From positions 253,485,097 to 253,549,096 of the forward strand of contig JAYESD010000001.1 in assembly GCA_036927565.1 (NCBI GenBank): DNA of 64,000 nucleotides, given 5' to 3'. Under the pieces are notes generated by a model. That model was not told the DNA's origin, ran no database searches, and saw only the letters and a list, made by a program, of their open reading frames with translations. Shown in pieces: positions 10,758 to 20,721 of this stretch (position 1 is its first letter; each line of letters opens with the position of its first letter). The position numbers were made by a program, and so were the translations under genes. The DNA comes from Tuctoria greenei. Lineage: Eukaryota; Streptophyta; Magnoliopsida; Poales; Poaceae.

Positions 10758-11094
10758 GCCGAAATCCTTTGAAGACTATGTCTTGGCTTGTTTCACTACT
10801 CACAACAACATCATTTTTGCTAAATGTGCACGTTAGTCCAAGATCACATAGTTGTGCAATAGAAAGTAAATTAAAACTAAGTGACTTAACGTACAAGACA
10901 TTAGAAATTGATAAGTCATTTGAAATAGCAATTTTACCTAAGCCTATTACCTTGCCCTTAGAGTTATCACCAAAGGTTACTTGTTCATGATTGTCGGGGT
11001 TTTCTATGGTGGTGAACATACCATCATTGCCGGTCATATGTTGGGTGCACCCGCTATCGAGTTCCCAATGCTTTCCTCTGGCTTTGTAGTTCAC
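10732..11094 (-). pseudogene. Copia aspartic protease region
   Basis: Minus-strand frame with WELDSGCTQHMTGN, the D-S-G protease active site typical of Copia pol, followed by the expected VLYVKSLSFNLLSIAQLC segment. It lies in a different frame from gag, whose stop is 15 bases upstream. It slips out of frame near 10,745-10,757, where the integrase frame takes over. The protease core itself looks complete, but the polyprotein is not. Confidence 0.8.
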
Positions 11095-11108
11095 CTACAC
11101 ACATGAGT

Positions 11109-13235
11109 TCAATTTTTAACTTTAGGCACCCAAGCCAACTTAGGTCCTTGTATGTGTGATACAAGTGTCTTTGGGACCCAAAGTTGCTTGGGGAGCTTCC
11201 CCTTCATGCCCTTCATGTCATTGCCAATGAACCTAGCCTTCATCTTGCCATTTACTTTACTTAAGAGATAATAGCGATCATTTAATGTAGATTTGTAATT
11301 AGTAGGAAGCTTGGGAGAGGGTCGGTTAGGAAGAGGACACTCCATTGTGTGGTGGCTGGTGACCTCACAATGTTGGCAATAAAAACCAACTTCTTTGATG
11401 AAGCTTGTTCTTAGCTCCGGTGAGGGCACCTTTCCTTTGTTGGGCACCGGGAAGGATCTAAGTCCTCTTTTGTTGAAGGCCTTTGCTTGTTGGAAGATGA
11501 TTTCCTTGTGTTTGACCCTCCCTTTTGAAAGTCTAGCCACACTAGTGCAGAGACTCTCAATTTCTTCCAACAAGTCCTTCTCCCTAGCATTAGCTTTCAA
11601 AGGCAGAGACTTGTGCAAAGCATTAGTGGCATGAGAAGTAATGGATATCTTATCTTTAAGAGTTTGCTTCTTCATATTTTTCAACTCTTGATCAAGCATG
11701 TCATGAGCAAGGTTAAGTGTTTGATGTTCTTGTATTAACTTGTTGTTCTCTTCCAAGAGTGTTTGGTATGCTAAGTTAAGTTCATGATTATCTATTTTGA
11801 TTTTAGCCTTTTCTTCCTCAATTTGCTTGACATGGGATTTGAGCGTGTCATGCTCTTTGAGTATGCTTTCATACTTGTAAAGCAAATCAAGGTTAGCACT
11901 CTCAAGTCTAGCACAAGTTTCTTCAAGCACTTTAACCTTACTCTTTTCCCTCTTAATGATAGCATGATATTCATTTATCAAAGAAGTTAAATCATCGGGG
12001 GAAAGCTCATCATCGCTAGAGTCGTCACATACCATGGTGTTACCTTTCTCCTTGAGGCACATGGGCAGTGGATGAAGAGGTGCATCATCATTGTTGGCGA
12101 TGGCGAGGCTGGCCAAGCTTTCTTCTTCCTCTTCACTCTCTTCATCACTTGTTTCTTCGTCTGTGACCCATTCATTTGCCTCACACATGAACACCTTTTG
12201 TGGGCCATTTCTCTTCTTTGGGAATAGCCTTGCCTTCTTGCCCTTGTCATGTTTCTTCTTCCCAAAGGATCTTGGCTTTGGTTTGGCTTCTTCTTCATCA
12301 TCATCACTTCCTTCAAGCTTGCGATGCTTGCTCTTATGGTTCTCTCTTCGTTTGTCCGGTCTTGGACAATCATAGGAGATGTGGCCTTGATCACCACAAT
12401 TGTAGCATGTCTTGTGATCATCTCTCCTTGGTAGGAATGCTCTCTTCTTGGGATCAAATGTGTATCCCTTCTTAGTGATCTTGGAGTTCAAGCGTGAGAA
12501 CTTCCTCATCATCAATGCAAGCTCATCATCTTTATCTTCGCTTGATGCTTGCTCTTCTTCACTTGAGCTAGGCTCGACCACCTTCTTCTTCTTGAAGCTT
12601 GTTTTCTTGGTGGAGGCCTTTAGGGCAATTGTCTTTGAAGATGATTGCTCCATCATCCCAAGTACACTCATCTCATGAGCGTGTATTTCTCCAATGAGCT
12701 TCGAAACTTCAATGTGGTCAAGTGACTCTTTTTGGAGCATGGAGTTGATGATGTTGTACTTTGGCTTGGGTAGGAGCATGAGGATCTTGCGGTTGATGAG
12801 TCCCTTGCCGAGAGAAGCAATGTCAAGAGCATTTATTTCTTCAATAAGCACATTTAAGCGAGAGAACATCTCATTGACATTTTCAAGAGGTAGCATCTTA
12901 AATTCATCATATTTTGCTTTAAGCATGTGATATTTAAGTTCCTTAACTCTAGAAGAACCTTCATGAATCTCTATTAAGCAAGCCCAAATTTCACAAGCTT
13001 TTTCCTTGCTAGCAATCCTAGAAAACACATCTTGACTAATACAATCATAGATTGCATTCCTAGCCTTAGCATCCCATTTAATTTGATCGCCAACATAATT
13101 GTGTTCTCCAAATCCCGCCTGGGTCGCTTCCCATACTTCGGGCGCAATAGCCTCTAGATAAGCGCGCATGCGTGCTTTCCAATAGGCAAAGTTCTTGCCC
13201 TCAAAGATAGGAACCGAACCCCCAACATTGGCCAT
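11109..13235 (-). CDS. Copia (Maximus/SIRE-like) gag, 708 residues, intact frame
   Basis: Open from the ATG at 13235, 48 bases after the primer site, to the stop at 11109-11111. Domains in order: an N-terminal UBN2/DUF4219-like capsid part (about 1-190, with YWKARMRAYLEA and the HEGSSRVKELK stretch); a Lys/Ser-rich linker; a CCHC zinc knuckle C277-C280-H285-C290 (CYNCGDQGHISYDC); an acidic stretch (about 355-375); a long coiled coil (about 420-590); and a second knuckle C620-C623-H628-C633. The size, coiled coil and double knuckle fit the Maximus/SIRE Copia lineage. The protein would form the virus-like particle and bind RNA in the cytoplasm. It differs from its duplicate at residues 3 (Asn versus Lys) and 672 (Asn versus Lys). 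It is the only long unbroken element ORF in this half; pol downstream is dead. Confidence 0.85.
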   Translation of the reverse strand: MANVGGSVPIFEGKNFAYWKARMRAYLEAIAPEVWEATQAGFGEHNYVGDQIKWDAKARNAIYDCISQDVFSRIASKEKACEIWACLIEIHEGSSRVKELKYHMLKAKYDEFKMLPLENVNEMFSRLNVLIEEINALDIASLGKGLINRKILMLLPKPKYNIINSMLQKESLDHIEVSKLIGEIHAHEMSVLGMMEQSSSKTIALKASTKKTSFKKKKVVEPSSSEEEQASSEDKDDELALMMRKFSRLNSKITKKGYTFDPKKRAFLPRRDDHKTCYNCGDQGHISYDCPRPDKRRENHKSKHRKLEGSDDDEEEAKPKPRSFGKKKHDKGKKARLFPKKRNGPQKVFMCEANEWVTDEETSDEESEEEEESLASLAIANNDDAPLHPLPMCLKEKGNTMVCDDSSDDELSPDDLTSLINEYHAIIKREKSKVKVLEETCARLESANLDLLYKYESILKEHDTLKSHVKQIEEEKAKIKIDNHELNLAYQTLLEENNKLIQEHQTLNLAHDMLDQELKNMKKQTLKDKISITSHATNALHKSLPLKANAREKDLLEEIESLCTSVARLSKGRVKHKEIIFQQAKAFNKRGLRSFPVPNKGKVPSPELRTSFIKEVGFYCQHCEVTSHHTMECPLPNRPSPKLPTNYKSTLNDRYYLLSKVNGKMKARFIGNDMKGMKGKLPKQLWVPKTLVSHIQGPKLAWVPKVKN

Positions 13236-13282
13236 TTTAGCTCTCTAGCGGTGAAGCTAGAATGATCCTATGAGCAACCTTA

Positions 13283-13293
13283 CTCTGATACCA
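13283..13293 (-). other. tRNA-iMet primer binding site of the minus-strand Copia
   Basis: TGGTATCAGAG on the minus strand, two bases after the LTR end ACA. It matches initiator tRNA-Met at the first 11 positions and then diverges. It sits between the LTR and the gag ATG. Confidence 0.85.
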
Positions 13294-13295
13294 AT

Positions 13296-14702
13296 TGTAA
13301 GGACCGAATGCCCAAGAGGGGGGGTGAATTGGGCTTCTTTTGAAAAATTCTAAGCAATAAAACTTAATTTCTAAAGTCCAATTCCCTATGCAAACTATCT
13401 ATGCATTCTAGTAGATAGAACCTTCGCGGAATATAAAATGCATAAAAGTAAGGGAAAGGAGAAGGATGCAAACTCCTAAGGAGACACGAGGATTTATCCC
13501 GTGGTTCGGCAAGATCGTCAAGATCTTCCTACATCCACGTTGTGGCACCCACCAAAGAGTTTTGCCACACCGAAGTCACCGAGACGAGGGATCTTCACTA
13601 TTCCTCTCCGTTCGCCTCCCTTGTCAAGGTGGAGCTCAAGCCTTGTACAACTTCGACCTTCCGGGCTTCCACAAATGCCTTGGCAAGCTCCGTAAGTCTC
13701 CTCACAATTACAAACACCAAGGGCACTCCCTTGAGTCTCTCACTATCCTAGAGAGTCCACTCACCCAGAATGGAGGCACAAAATCTCTCTCTCTCTAGCT
13801 AGATCTAGCATAAATCTTGGTGTATAGGTGATCGAAATGATGTGGAAGTGATTGCTCTTCGTCTTGAATGCGTGTGGATGTGTTTATAGTGTCTGGTGAT
13901 CAAGACTTGACGAAATGATAGGATTAGGGGGTATTTATAGCCAGCCTCCGCGAAATAGCCAATGGAAAAGTAGGCTGACAGAACATTACTGTGAACACCG
14001 GATGATCCGATGTCTCCCCTTTAGTTATCATCGGTCAAGTTACTTTAGCTGACGTCATTGTGTCAGATATGACCGTTGTTAGACCGATGTTGATCCTGTC
14101 TTCTCATCGGATGATCCGGTGGCTCTTCCTCCAGAATTTTCTCAGACTTGATGCTTACTGGAGTAATCGACCGATGTGTGCTTCTCTGTACATCAGATGA
14201 TCCGGTGCTACACTTGGTCCAGTGAAAATGCAAACTGTACTGATGGACCGATGTTGCTGAGCCATTCACATCGGATGATCCGATGAGTGCTTTGTTCTGA
14301 GGTCTTCTTCTTCAGCTAAACCAATTCGACCGATGTGTTGTTCTGAGGTATCATCGGTTGATCCGGTGAGTTGATTTTGTTTGCTTCGATTTGTTTCTAA
14401 GTGATTCTTTTGTGTCTTGCTCGATTGACCTCTTAGACTTTGTTTAAAATGTATCTCTGATGATTGTCAAGCATTAAGTGTTATCAATTTTGGTTGAGTG
14501 ACTTTGACATAAGAGCTTTCACTTCTTGTCTTCACATAATTGATTTGACCTCATACATTGATTGTATATGGGTCTCCAGTGACATATTGATTTCATTTTA
14601 TTGAGTGATTATGGGGACCTTGCATTCACAAATTCATTAGTAAAATTCAATTGTTGTCATTAATCACCGAAACCATACCTCATGGGGGCCTAGATGCTTT
14701 CA
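13296..14702 (-). mobile_element. Copia 5' LTR, minus strand (1,407 bp)
   Basis: On the minus strand it starts TGAAAGCATCTAGGC at 14702 and ends GGTCCTTACA at 13296. A TATA-like CTATAAATAC lies at about 13,931-13,942 (minus strand). Its start resembles the plus-strand LTR at 7,385, but the body differs, so they are related but distinct families. Its upstream edge abuts ATTCT at 14,703, the point where similarity with 46,451 begins, which suggests ATTCT as the target site; the other end of the element is missing, so the duplication cannot be confirmed. Confidence 0.85.
13999..14361. repeat. Array of CGGATGATCCG palindromic motifs in U3
   Basis: About five copies of CGGATGATCCG and variants (first at 13999-14009; others near 14,108, 14,193, 14,272 and 14,352), interleaved with ACCGATG half-motifs. 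They lie upstream of the minus-strand TATA box. CGGAT-G-ATCCG is palindromic around one central base, similar in plan to the array in the plus-strand LTR but with another core. Confidence 0.85.
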
Positions 14703-15500
14703 ATTCTATTGCATCGGAAAATTAACTAGCGTAGGTAATCAACGGTAGTACGCAGCCTAGTGCTGCACGTTGTCTTCCAAAATATCTCTTGTAGCTGAAT
14801 TAATTGTTGGGATAGCAAAGTTGAGCACATGTAAAACTCAACAAGTGTGGGAAAGTATGACACGTAGCTTAAATCAAGGATGGAAATAAATAGTTCATTG
14901 CAGAAAGCTCATTTTAGTTCACGAACTTATAAAGGCAACCTACAATGTCTAGGTGTGTTTAAATCCTATCACAACCAAAGTAATTATCATATCACCTATC
15001 CAATATCCTCTTTTACCATCATAATTCATTATTAACAATCCAACAATTAATATCATAACCATATGCTAATTTCATTCCTTCTCATAACCAACCATGTTCA
15101 TATGACATAACCAAACTATTACCAAAACCCAAGTCTAATTCTTATCATGTTGGTCATCCAGGTGCTCTTAATCGGGAGCATGGCCATCATGATAGTTTTA
15201 CACTCTGCAGAGATAGTACCACTTTACCCACATGTTCGTGATTTCATCACCTTTCAGTGACAAAGAGCCTCTATGTTGCCTATTCACACTTTTGTTGGTG
15301 TGTGACCAAGGGATCACAAAATAGCCTTTCAAAAGGGACTACTAGTATGTACGGATCCACTAAAGTTTCACTAGCAGGCTTGAATCCCCATTTCCCACCC
15401 ACGAGACCCCTCATGTGCCATGCAATTCCCAGGGTAGCCCTAATCGACTCCCGTTCCACATGCCATCCAATGGTCCATACAATATCAACAACACACCTAA
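14703..15500. other. Non-coding stretch beyond gag of the older duplicate
   Basis: Homologous to 46,451-47,281 and therefore to the sequence just left of the window. No pol gene is seen on either strand; ORFs such as MTKSLYVAYSHFCWC are open in one frame but Cys/Ser-rich and not recognised. It probably belongs to the internal or 3' part of the gag-only element. Confidence 0.45.
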
Positions 15501-16641
15501 TTACTCACATATGTTGCACCCATATTTGGACTTTTGGTGGCACTGTTGTTCTGCCATATTCTCGTATGGACCGGTCCTTAGATCTAAGAGCGGAGATGTC
15601 CACGTCGATACTTGATCTGCATCACTTCCAATGACCACGTCGCTCGTGCCAAGTTCTTTAAGTGTGGAGATAAAACTATTTACCAATTGGCGACCTGTAA
15701 AGCCCTTTTTATTCTTGTTGTTGTTTGCATAGGAGGACTTGAACTTTGTTTGCTTCTCATCACGGGAAGTAGGACCTGAAAGATTAGAGCAATCTATATG
15801 AAAATGTCATGTCTTACCACATTCGAAGCATCGTTGATAAACACTACTTCCTCTTCGTCGAGTTCTCACATTTTGCAATGCTTTGGAGAATATTGTAGAA
15901 AGAAGTGCTAGCTTCTCCTCTGGAAACTCCTCAATATGTTCAAGGGTTAGAGAGGACAACAAAGCAAGTGTACCACATGATGAAGATTGGCTAGAGCTAG
16001 GCATGTGATGTTGAGAAACAAATGCAAGAGACTTGTTGGGGTTCTTATATGAGATTATGTCAATTTCATGTGTTTTTAACTTGGAATATAGAACATATAA
16101 TGTAAGTGTACTCATGATAGTGGACTCACGAATAGATGTAAAATTCATCTCCCAAATTGACATTTCTAATGCACTTAGTAATTGCCTAGCATTTTCAGCA
16201 TCGGAAAAATTAACATTGACACTACGCAAGATGCTGAGAATTTTGTTAAAGCGAGAAAAGAGCTCATCGATTGACTCACCGGGTTGCATCTCAACGCGCA
16301 TGTATTCTTTCTTGAACATGTCTTCTCTCACCTCCTTGATAGTGTTGGATCCTTCATGATAATCACGTAGAGCTTTCCAAACATCGTATGCAGATTGGAG
16401 GTGTGCAACTCGATCGAAGTTACTTTGAGTCAATCCTTGTATGATCAAGTTCTGCGCCTTGTTGTTATTGTCGACATCTCTCATGTTCGTAGCGGTGAAT
16501 TGATCGTTTGGCGGCACGTTGTAAGGCTTGTACACCTTTTCCAATATTTTGAAGCCTTGCGATGAAAGCCTCCATACATGCCTTCCAAACTGGAAAATCA
16601 ATGCTACTAAACACACAAGGTTTTGTAGAGTATTTCACCAT
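15501..16641 (-). pseudogene. Copia-type gag (UBN2-like), best-preserved diverged copy
   Basis: The frame is open from about 16,616 down to the stop at 15807-15809: capsid-like UBN2 segment (NAQNLIIQGLTQSNFDRVAH, then WKALRDYHEGSNTIKEV and MQPGESIDELFSRFNKI), then CFECGKT of a CCHC knuckle. The stop is a TGA inside the knuckle, at the same place as in the copy at 362. Reading on in the same frame stays open to 15,501. The ATG at 16641 that matches the sister's start is out of frame because bases are missing near 16,561, so the N-terminal 30 residues are shifted. No pol follows. It differs from the 56-1200 copy by several percent. Confidence 0.75.
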
Positions 16642-16687
16642 GATGATTAGTCAAAACACGTGCAAATCACAAAGGTTAGAGCACCGT

Positions 16688-16700
16688 GGCTCTGATACCA
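16688..16700 (-). other. tRNA-iMet primer binding site
   Basis: TGGTATCAGAGCC on the minus strand, two bases from the LTR edge at 16,703. Confidence 0.85.
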
Positions 16701-16702
16701 AT

Positions 16703-17663
16703 TGTAGGATCGAAGAGCACTTGATAAGCTACTAGAGGGAGTGAATGGTAGACGAAAACTTTTTCAACGGAGGCAATGAAAACCCCATGACAGAAAATTA
16801 ATTTGTTAAGAAACCATGTGTGCAACTGATCTAAACATGTTCAATCGTAAAAATAAGTAGTATATAATATAGATAATAAAGTCACAAAGACACGAAAACA
16901 AGAATCACAGAAAACCGTCATGAAAAACTCCAGTTATGATTGAAAGATCAGATAAAGGTCATTCTATTCTATCCGAGTAAAAACAAATCTACAACACTGC
17001 AAAGAAACTCGTGTACATTAGAAACCACAAATCCAATGATGGTGAAATTTTCGCAGATGATAGATAAACAAGTTGTGAAGACAACCCAAAAATAATCACG
17101 TCAATTGGATCTGTAAAACTCGAGTTAAGATAAAAAAAACTTACGCAACATAGGGCTGTGCAGAAACTCGACGAGAAAAACTTGTCTGAAACAAGTCGGA
17201 CGAACAAGGCACAAAAGCTCCTCTAAACTACGAATTTTATTGATCAAAACACAAGAGGAACAGCCCAAAGTCGTCTCTCCACGAGCTCTGGCCTTCCTTG
17301 CTTTTATAACCAACCCTAGGGCAAAGCCAATCCAGACTAGGACTCCAATCCTACTCAATTTCAACTGAAATATTACATAACTACTCAAGACTCTTCTATA
17401 CGCAGATAGAAGGAATCTTAAGACTTCCAAACATTTTAGAAATGTCCTAAACATTCCTAAAATAACTCAACTTCGTGACCCACACGAAATCTAACCAAAA
17501 CAAACTCCAAACTTTCCATAAACGAAACAGAACTACCTTAGCCGCAGCCTGAGGCATAATCCAGCTAGTTGGACCTTTCCTACTAATTCTTTACGTCCAC
17601 TTCTCTTCATCACGCCTTGGAACCATGTTGCCACGTCCATGCACTCCTTGCACACATGCAAAC
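16703..17663 (-). mobile_element. 5' LTR remnant, diverged copy, truncated
   Basis: Aligns along its length with 1,262-2,218 and breaks at the same CACACATGCAAAC point. It retains a minus-strand TATA box TTATAAAAGC at about 17,301-17,310 and an AATAAA-like polyadenylation signal (minus strand) near 17,240. The shared truncation shows that this unit and the one at 1-5,560 descend from one rearranged locus. Confidence 0.75.
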
Positions 17664-18747
17664 TAAATCTTTTGCTAAGGTTGAAAAACACCAAACTATC
17701 CTTTCGTTCCCAGTTGTCTATATCTAGATGTTGCCTAACAGTTGCAACATGGAAAACATGTTCTCTATTAAATCCTCACACATATTCTAACATTGAACCT
17801 TGTGAAGAGATCATTATTTATCTGAATATATAGTTTGAACTCTGTAATATGTTTATCATTAGAGAAGCTTTCATCATATTATTTATAACATTTGATCTAC
17901 GTTATATATTGACGTGTTCGAGAAAGTAATGATGATAGAGGAAGTTATTGGTATTAGTATTCATTAGTAATTTTCCTAACCATATGTATTGTCTCTTGGA
18001 TACATCAGTTTTATTGTCTTCTCACAATAACCTTTTAGTATTCCCGAATGATACTTGCTTTCTCCCCCCCCCCCCCTGAGCTTACATTCAAGTTGTTTCA
18101 AAGTTATATTACATGAAATATGGATTCCATATTTCTACATATACATTTATCATATATTTCTGCAACCACAATCAATTTTTTTACCTTTTAAGTCATTTTA
18201 AGGAAATTTTCACTTTGCTTAGGCATTTCAGATTCTTTAAAAAAAACTTTTTGCTTACAAAATCCCGTTCCTTTTTATTTATGAAACAGCTATTTTGAAC
18301 TAGATTTTCTGTCCTCATTTATTTCATAACAAAGGAAGTATTTATTATTAGGGGTGCTCATAGGACAGAATTTCCATTTCTTTGTTTCAGTTAGTGCGGG
18401 TGCCAAGGATGAATCGGGGCCAGGGTAATGACAGGTTCCATGTTTTTTTGTTTTCTTTTGGTGATTCTGAATGTTTCGATGTTGTTAAGGTAACTTCTTG
18501 CATGCTGCTTCGCGCGTGCTTTCTTGGTTGTAGTAATTTCCTACCGTTGTTAGAAGGTTGGTTTATAGGTAGAACGCATCGAGGCTGCTCAAACTTTGAT
18601 CATGGCATGTTGTTGTCCTTTCTAGTGCTGGCAGGTTAACTCATGATTTGCATGAAAGAGACATGTTGTAGCTCTCATCGTGGATCTGCATCGCTTTACG
18701 GGCCGCTAATAGTGCGACCTTAACAAAAGGGTTGGAATTTTTTCCCA
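17664..18747. other. Unclassified core, shorter copy
   Basis: Homologous to 2,219-4,219 but lacks about 900 bases (equivalent to 2,853-3,752), joined at about 18,289 between ATGAAAC and AGCTATTTTG. No gene recognised. Includes a poly-C run at about 18,065. Confidence 0.55.
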
Positions 18748-18750
18748 GGA

Positions 18751-20307
18751 CACTACAAGAATCTATCAATAGGGCGTCAGGGAAATTATAACCATTAGGG
18801 CCGTCGAGCATAAATAGACTAACACCGCCGGTTTAGTCCCCCCGACGGCAAAAAATATATAACTGTCGGTCCTTTTGTGGCGGCCGACGGCCATAATAAT
18901 TTATGTCGGTTCCTCCAAAAATCTCGACGGCCGTACCTAAAGGCGTCGGCACCCCCTAAAAAACAGCCTCTCCTGCCAAAACATTAAAACCGCCGGTTTG
19001 CAGTGTTGCGTGATGTTTATAGACTATAGCTGTCCGCTTCAAATTGTAAGATGACGGCTAAATCTGTTGGCCTCTGATTCTCTCTCGTACCCTGCAAATT
19101 TTCAATCCTCTACACAATCCCTCTTTTTGATATTCCCACTACTTGCGAACTGCGAAACCTAACCGCACACTACTTAAACCACGCCATCGTAAGCTTGCCC
19201 ACTTCTAGCCGCATACCACCAGCCACCATCGCACACCACCAGAATGGAGAACCTCCTACGGGAGATCCTGCTTCCTTGGTCCTGTGGGAGATCCTGCTTC
19301 CTTGGTGGTAGAGACCTCCGCTTGCTTGGTCCTTTGCGACGACGACCACCTACAGGAGATCCTGCTCTGTGTCGGCCTCCCCACCAGACTCCTCTAGGGC
19401 TCCCTCATTTGCCATTACTGGTACTCCCATGCCTCCGACCCGGTCTTCCTCCACCGCTTCTAGGCACGCCACCCCGCGTTGTACATCCTCTGAGTCTACC
19501 TCACCTCCGAGGCGCCTGCACGTCTGCGGTTCATTTTAGTCCGCCCGCTGTTACCCGGATCAGAGCTCAACACCGCTGCCACCCACCAGGCCGGCGCCTT
19601 CCTTGCCGATGCCTGAGGGGTCCTCTATAGCCTTCGTCCTTGACACCTGCGGTGGCCGCCTCCTCGTCTCAACATTCGACGACCGCTATGAGTCAAAGGA
19701 GCTTGTGTGCTCCCTTGCCGGTATGGTGATTCCAAGCAGTGTGGATGGGTTGGCGTGGGTGAACTCTTCCCCTCGTCCCCTTTGCCACCGGGTCAGGGCC
19801 GCGCAAGACGTTCGGTAAGCTTCGCATTAAAAAATAAAAAAGTGTTGACGATCTCTCAATCCAATGACTGAGTAAGAATTAACAGTTAAAAAAATAAAAA
19901 AATGTTAGCAAGCTCCAGAGGAATCCAATGAACGAGCATGAGTTACTTGAAGTGCGGTTAAAGTAATGAAAATGTATTGGTTAACGGTGTCAGGTGAGAT
20001 GGACAACCGATGGCTTTATGCCAATAAAGCTGCCGGTGAGCCCCAGGGCCGACAGCTATTCAGAAATTAAATGTGTCAGTATTAGGGGCCGATGGTTATA
20101 AATATTAAATGTATCAGTATCTGAAACCGACGGCTTTAATTAAGAGTTAAATGTGCCGGGACCGACAATTTTATGAGTTAAAAACGTCGAATCAAGAGCG
20201 TCGGCTTAAGCCGACGGTTCACCGATGGTTATAAAGTATGTACGTCAGCTATAGAAGGAAACCGACGGTTATAAGGCCATCGGCCTTTTACCTCGTTTCT
20301 TTTAGTG
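18751..20307 (+). mobile_element. Complete non-autonomous CACTA transposon, 1,557 bp
   Basis: Starts CACTACAAGAATC at 18751 and ends CGTTTCTTTTAGTG at 20307, flanked by the 3-base target duplication GGA (18748-18750 and 20308-20310). Both subterminal regions are full of short GCCGACGG/CCGTCGGC-type repeats, where transposase normally binds. There is no transposase; the interior carries the gene-like fragment. It is too short to move without help from an autonomous CACTA element. Confidence 0.92.
19244..19818 (+). pseudogene. Captured gene-like fragment inside the complete CACTA
   Basis: GC-rich interior. The frame from the ATG at 19609 (MPEGSSIAFVLDTCGGRLL, then STFDDRYES and SVDGLAWVN) parallels the frame at 5116, with changes that keep it open, so it was probably coding when captured. 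The ORF starting at 19244 (MENLLREILLPW) is Pro/Leu/Arg-rich and may be a shadow. The product is not recognised. Confidence 0.4.
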
Positions 20308-20383
20308 GGAACTTAGATTTCACTATTGTTACCCTTCTTTAGGAAGGATACAGTAGGACTTGGCAATCAGTGATTATTTGGCT

Positions 20384-20514
20384 GAGGTAGGAAACAACTT
20401 CTGAGTGGATTCTGGTGTTGATTTAGTTGTTGGAACTTTTATCTCACATTCCATTATTTTATTTATGAAATTGTGTGTGTTTGAGTGCATGCATGCTTGT
20501 GCGTGCGTGCGAGT

Positions 20515-20557
<43 letters not shown>

Positions 20558-20675
20558 AGGAAACAACATCTGAGTGGATTCTAGTGTTGATTTAGTTGTT
20601 GGAACGTTTACCTCACATTCCATTATTTTATTTATGAAACTGTGTGTGTTGGAGTGCATGCATGCTTGTGCGTGC

Positions 20676-20710
<35 letters not shown>

Positions 20711-20721
20711 TGTGATGTTCT
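20384..20721. repeat. 169-bp direct tandem repeat ending in TG microsatellites
   Basis: GAGGTAGGAAACAAC starts at 20384 and again at 20553, each unit ending in a (TG)n run (about 20,513-20,552 and 20,680-20,709). The units are alike apart from a few substitutions and repeat length. They are part of the core family: the inverted core piece at 21,302-21,520 carries the complementary sequence. Confidence 0.85.

Larger units (their letters stand above)
1..16774 (+). repeat. Left copy of a 47.2-kb-period near-identical duplication
   Basis: The whole stretch recurs at 47,227-64,000 in the same orientation. The offset is 47,226 up to the poly-C tract near 2,621 and 47,222 after the TG repeat near 2,875. 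Ten substitutions were found by eye, at 1743, 1764, 3551, 5325, 8081, 10599, 11220, 13227, 14652 and 16534, plus two microsatellite length changes. Both ends are cut by the window, so the true repeat is longer. It is either a recent tandem duplication or an assembly duplication; sequence alone does not settle this. Confidence 0.97.

Noticed and set aside
12091..12475. Ser/Leu-rich plus-strand ORFs opposite the Copia gag
   Set aside because: Antisense shadows of the acidic and Lys-rich gag segments.
15257..15634. ORF MTKSLYVAYSHFCWC, also seen at 47,038 and 62,479
   Set aside because: It overlaps the open extension of gag on the other strand, has no known domain and no coding bias; conservation follows from the duplication.
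1..16774. The 16.8-kb direct repeats as LTRs of a giant retroelement
   Set aside because: They contain several unrelated nested elements in both orientations, have no TG/CA ends or primer site at their edges, and continue past the window.
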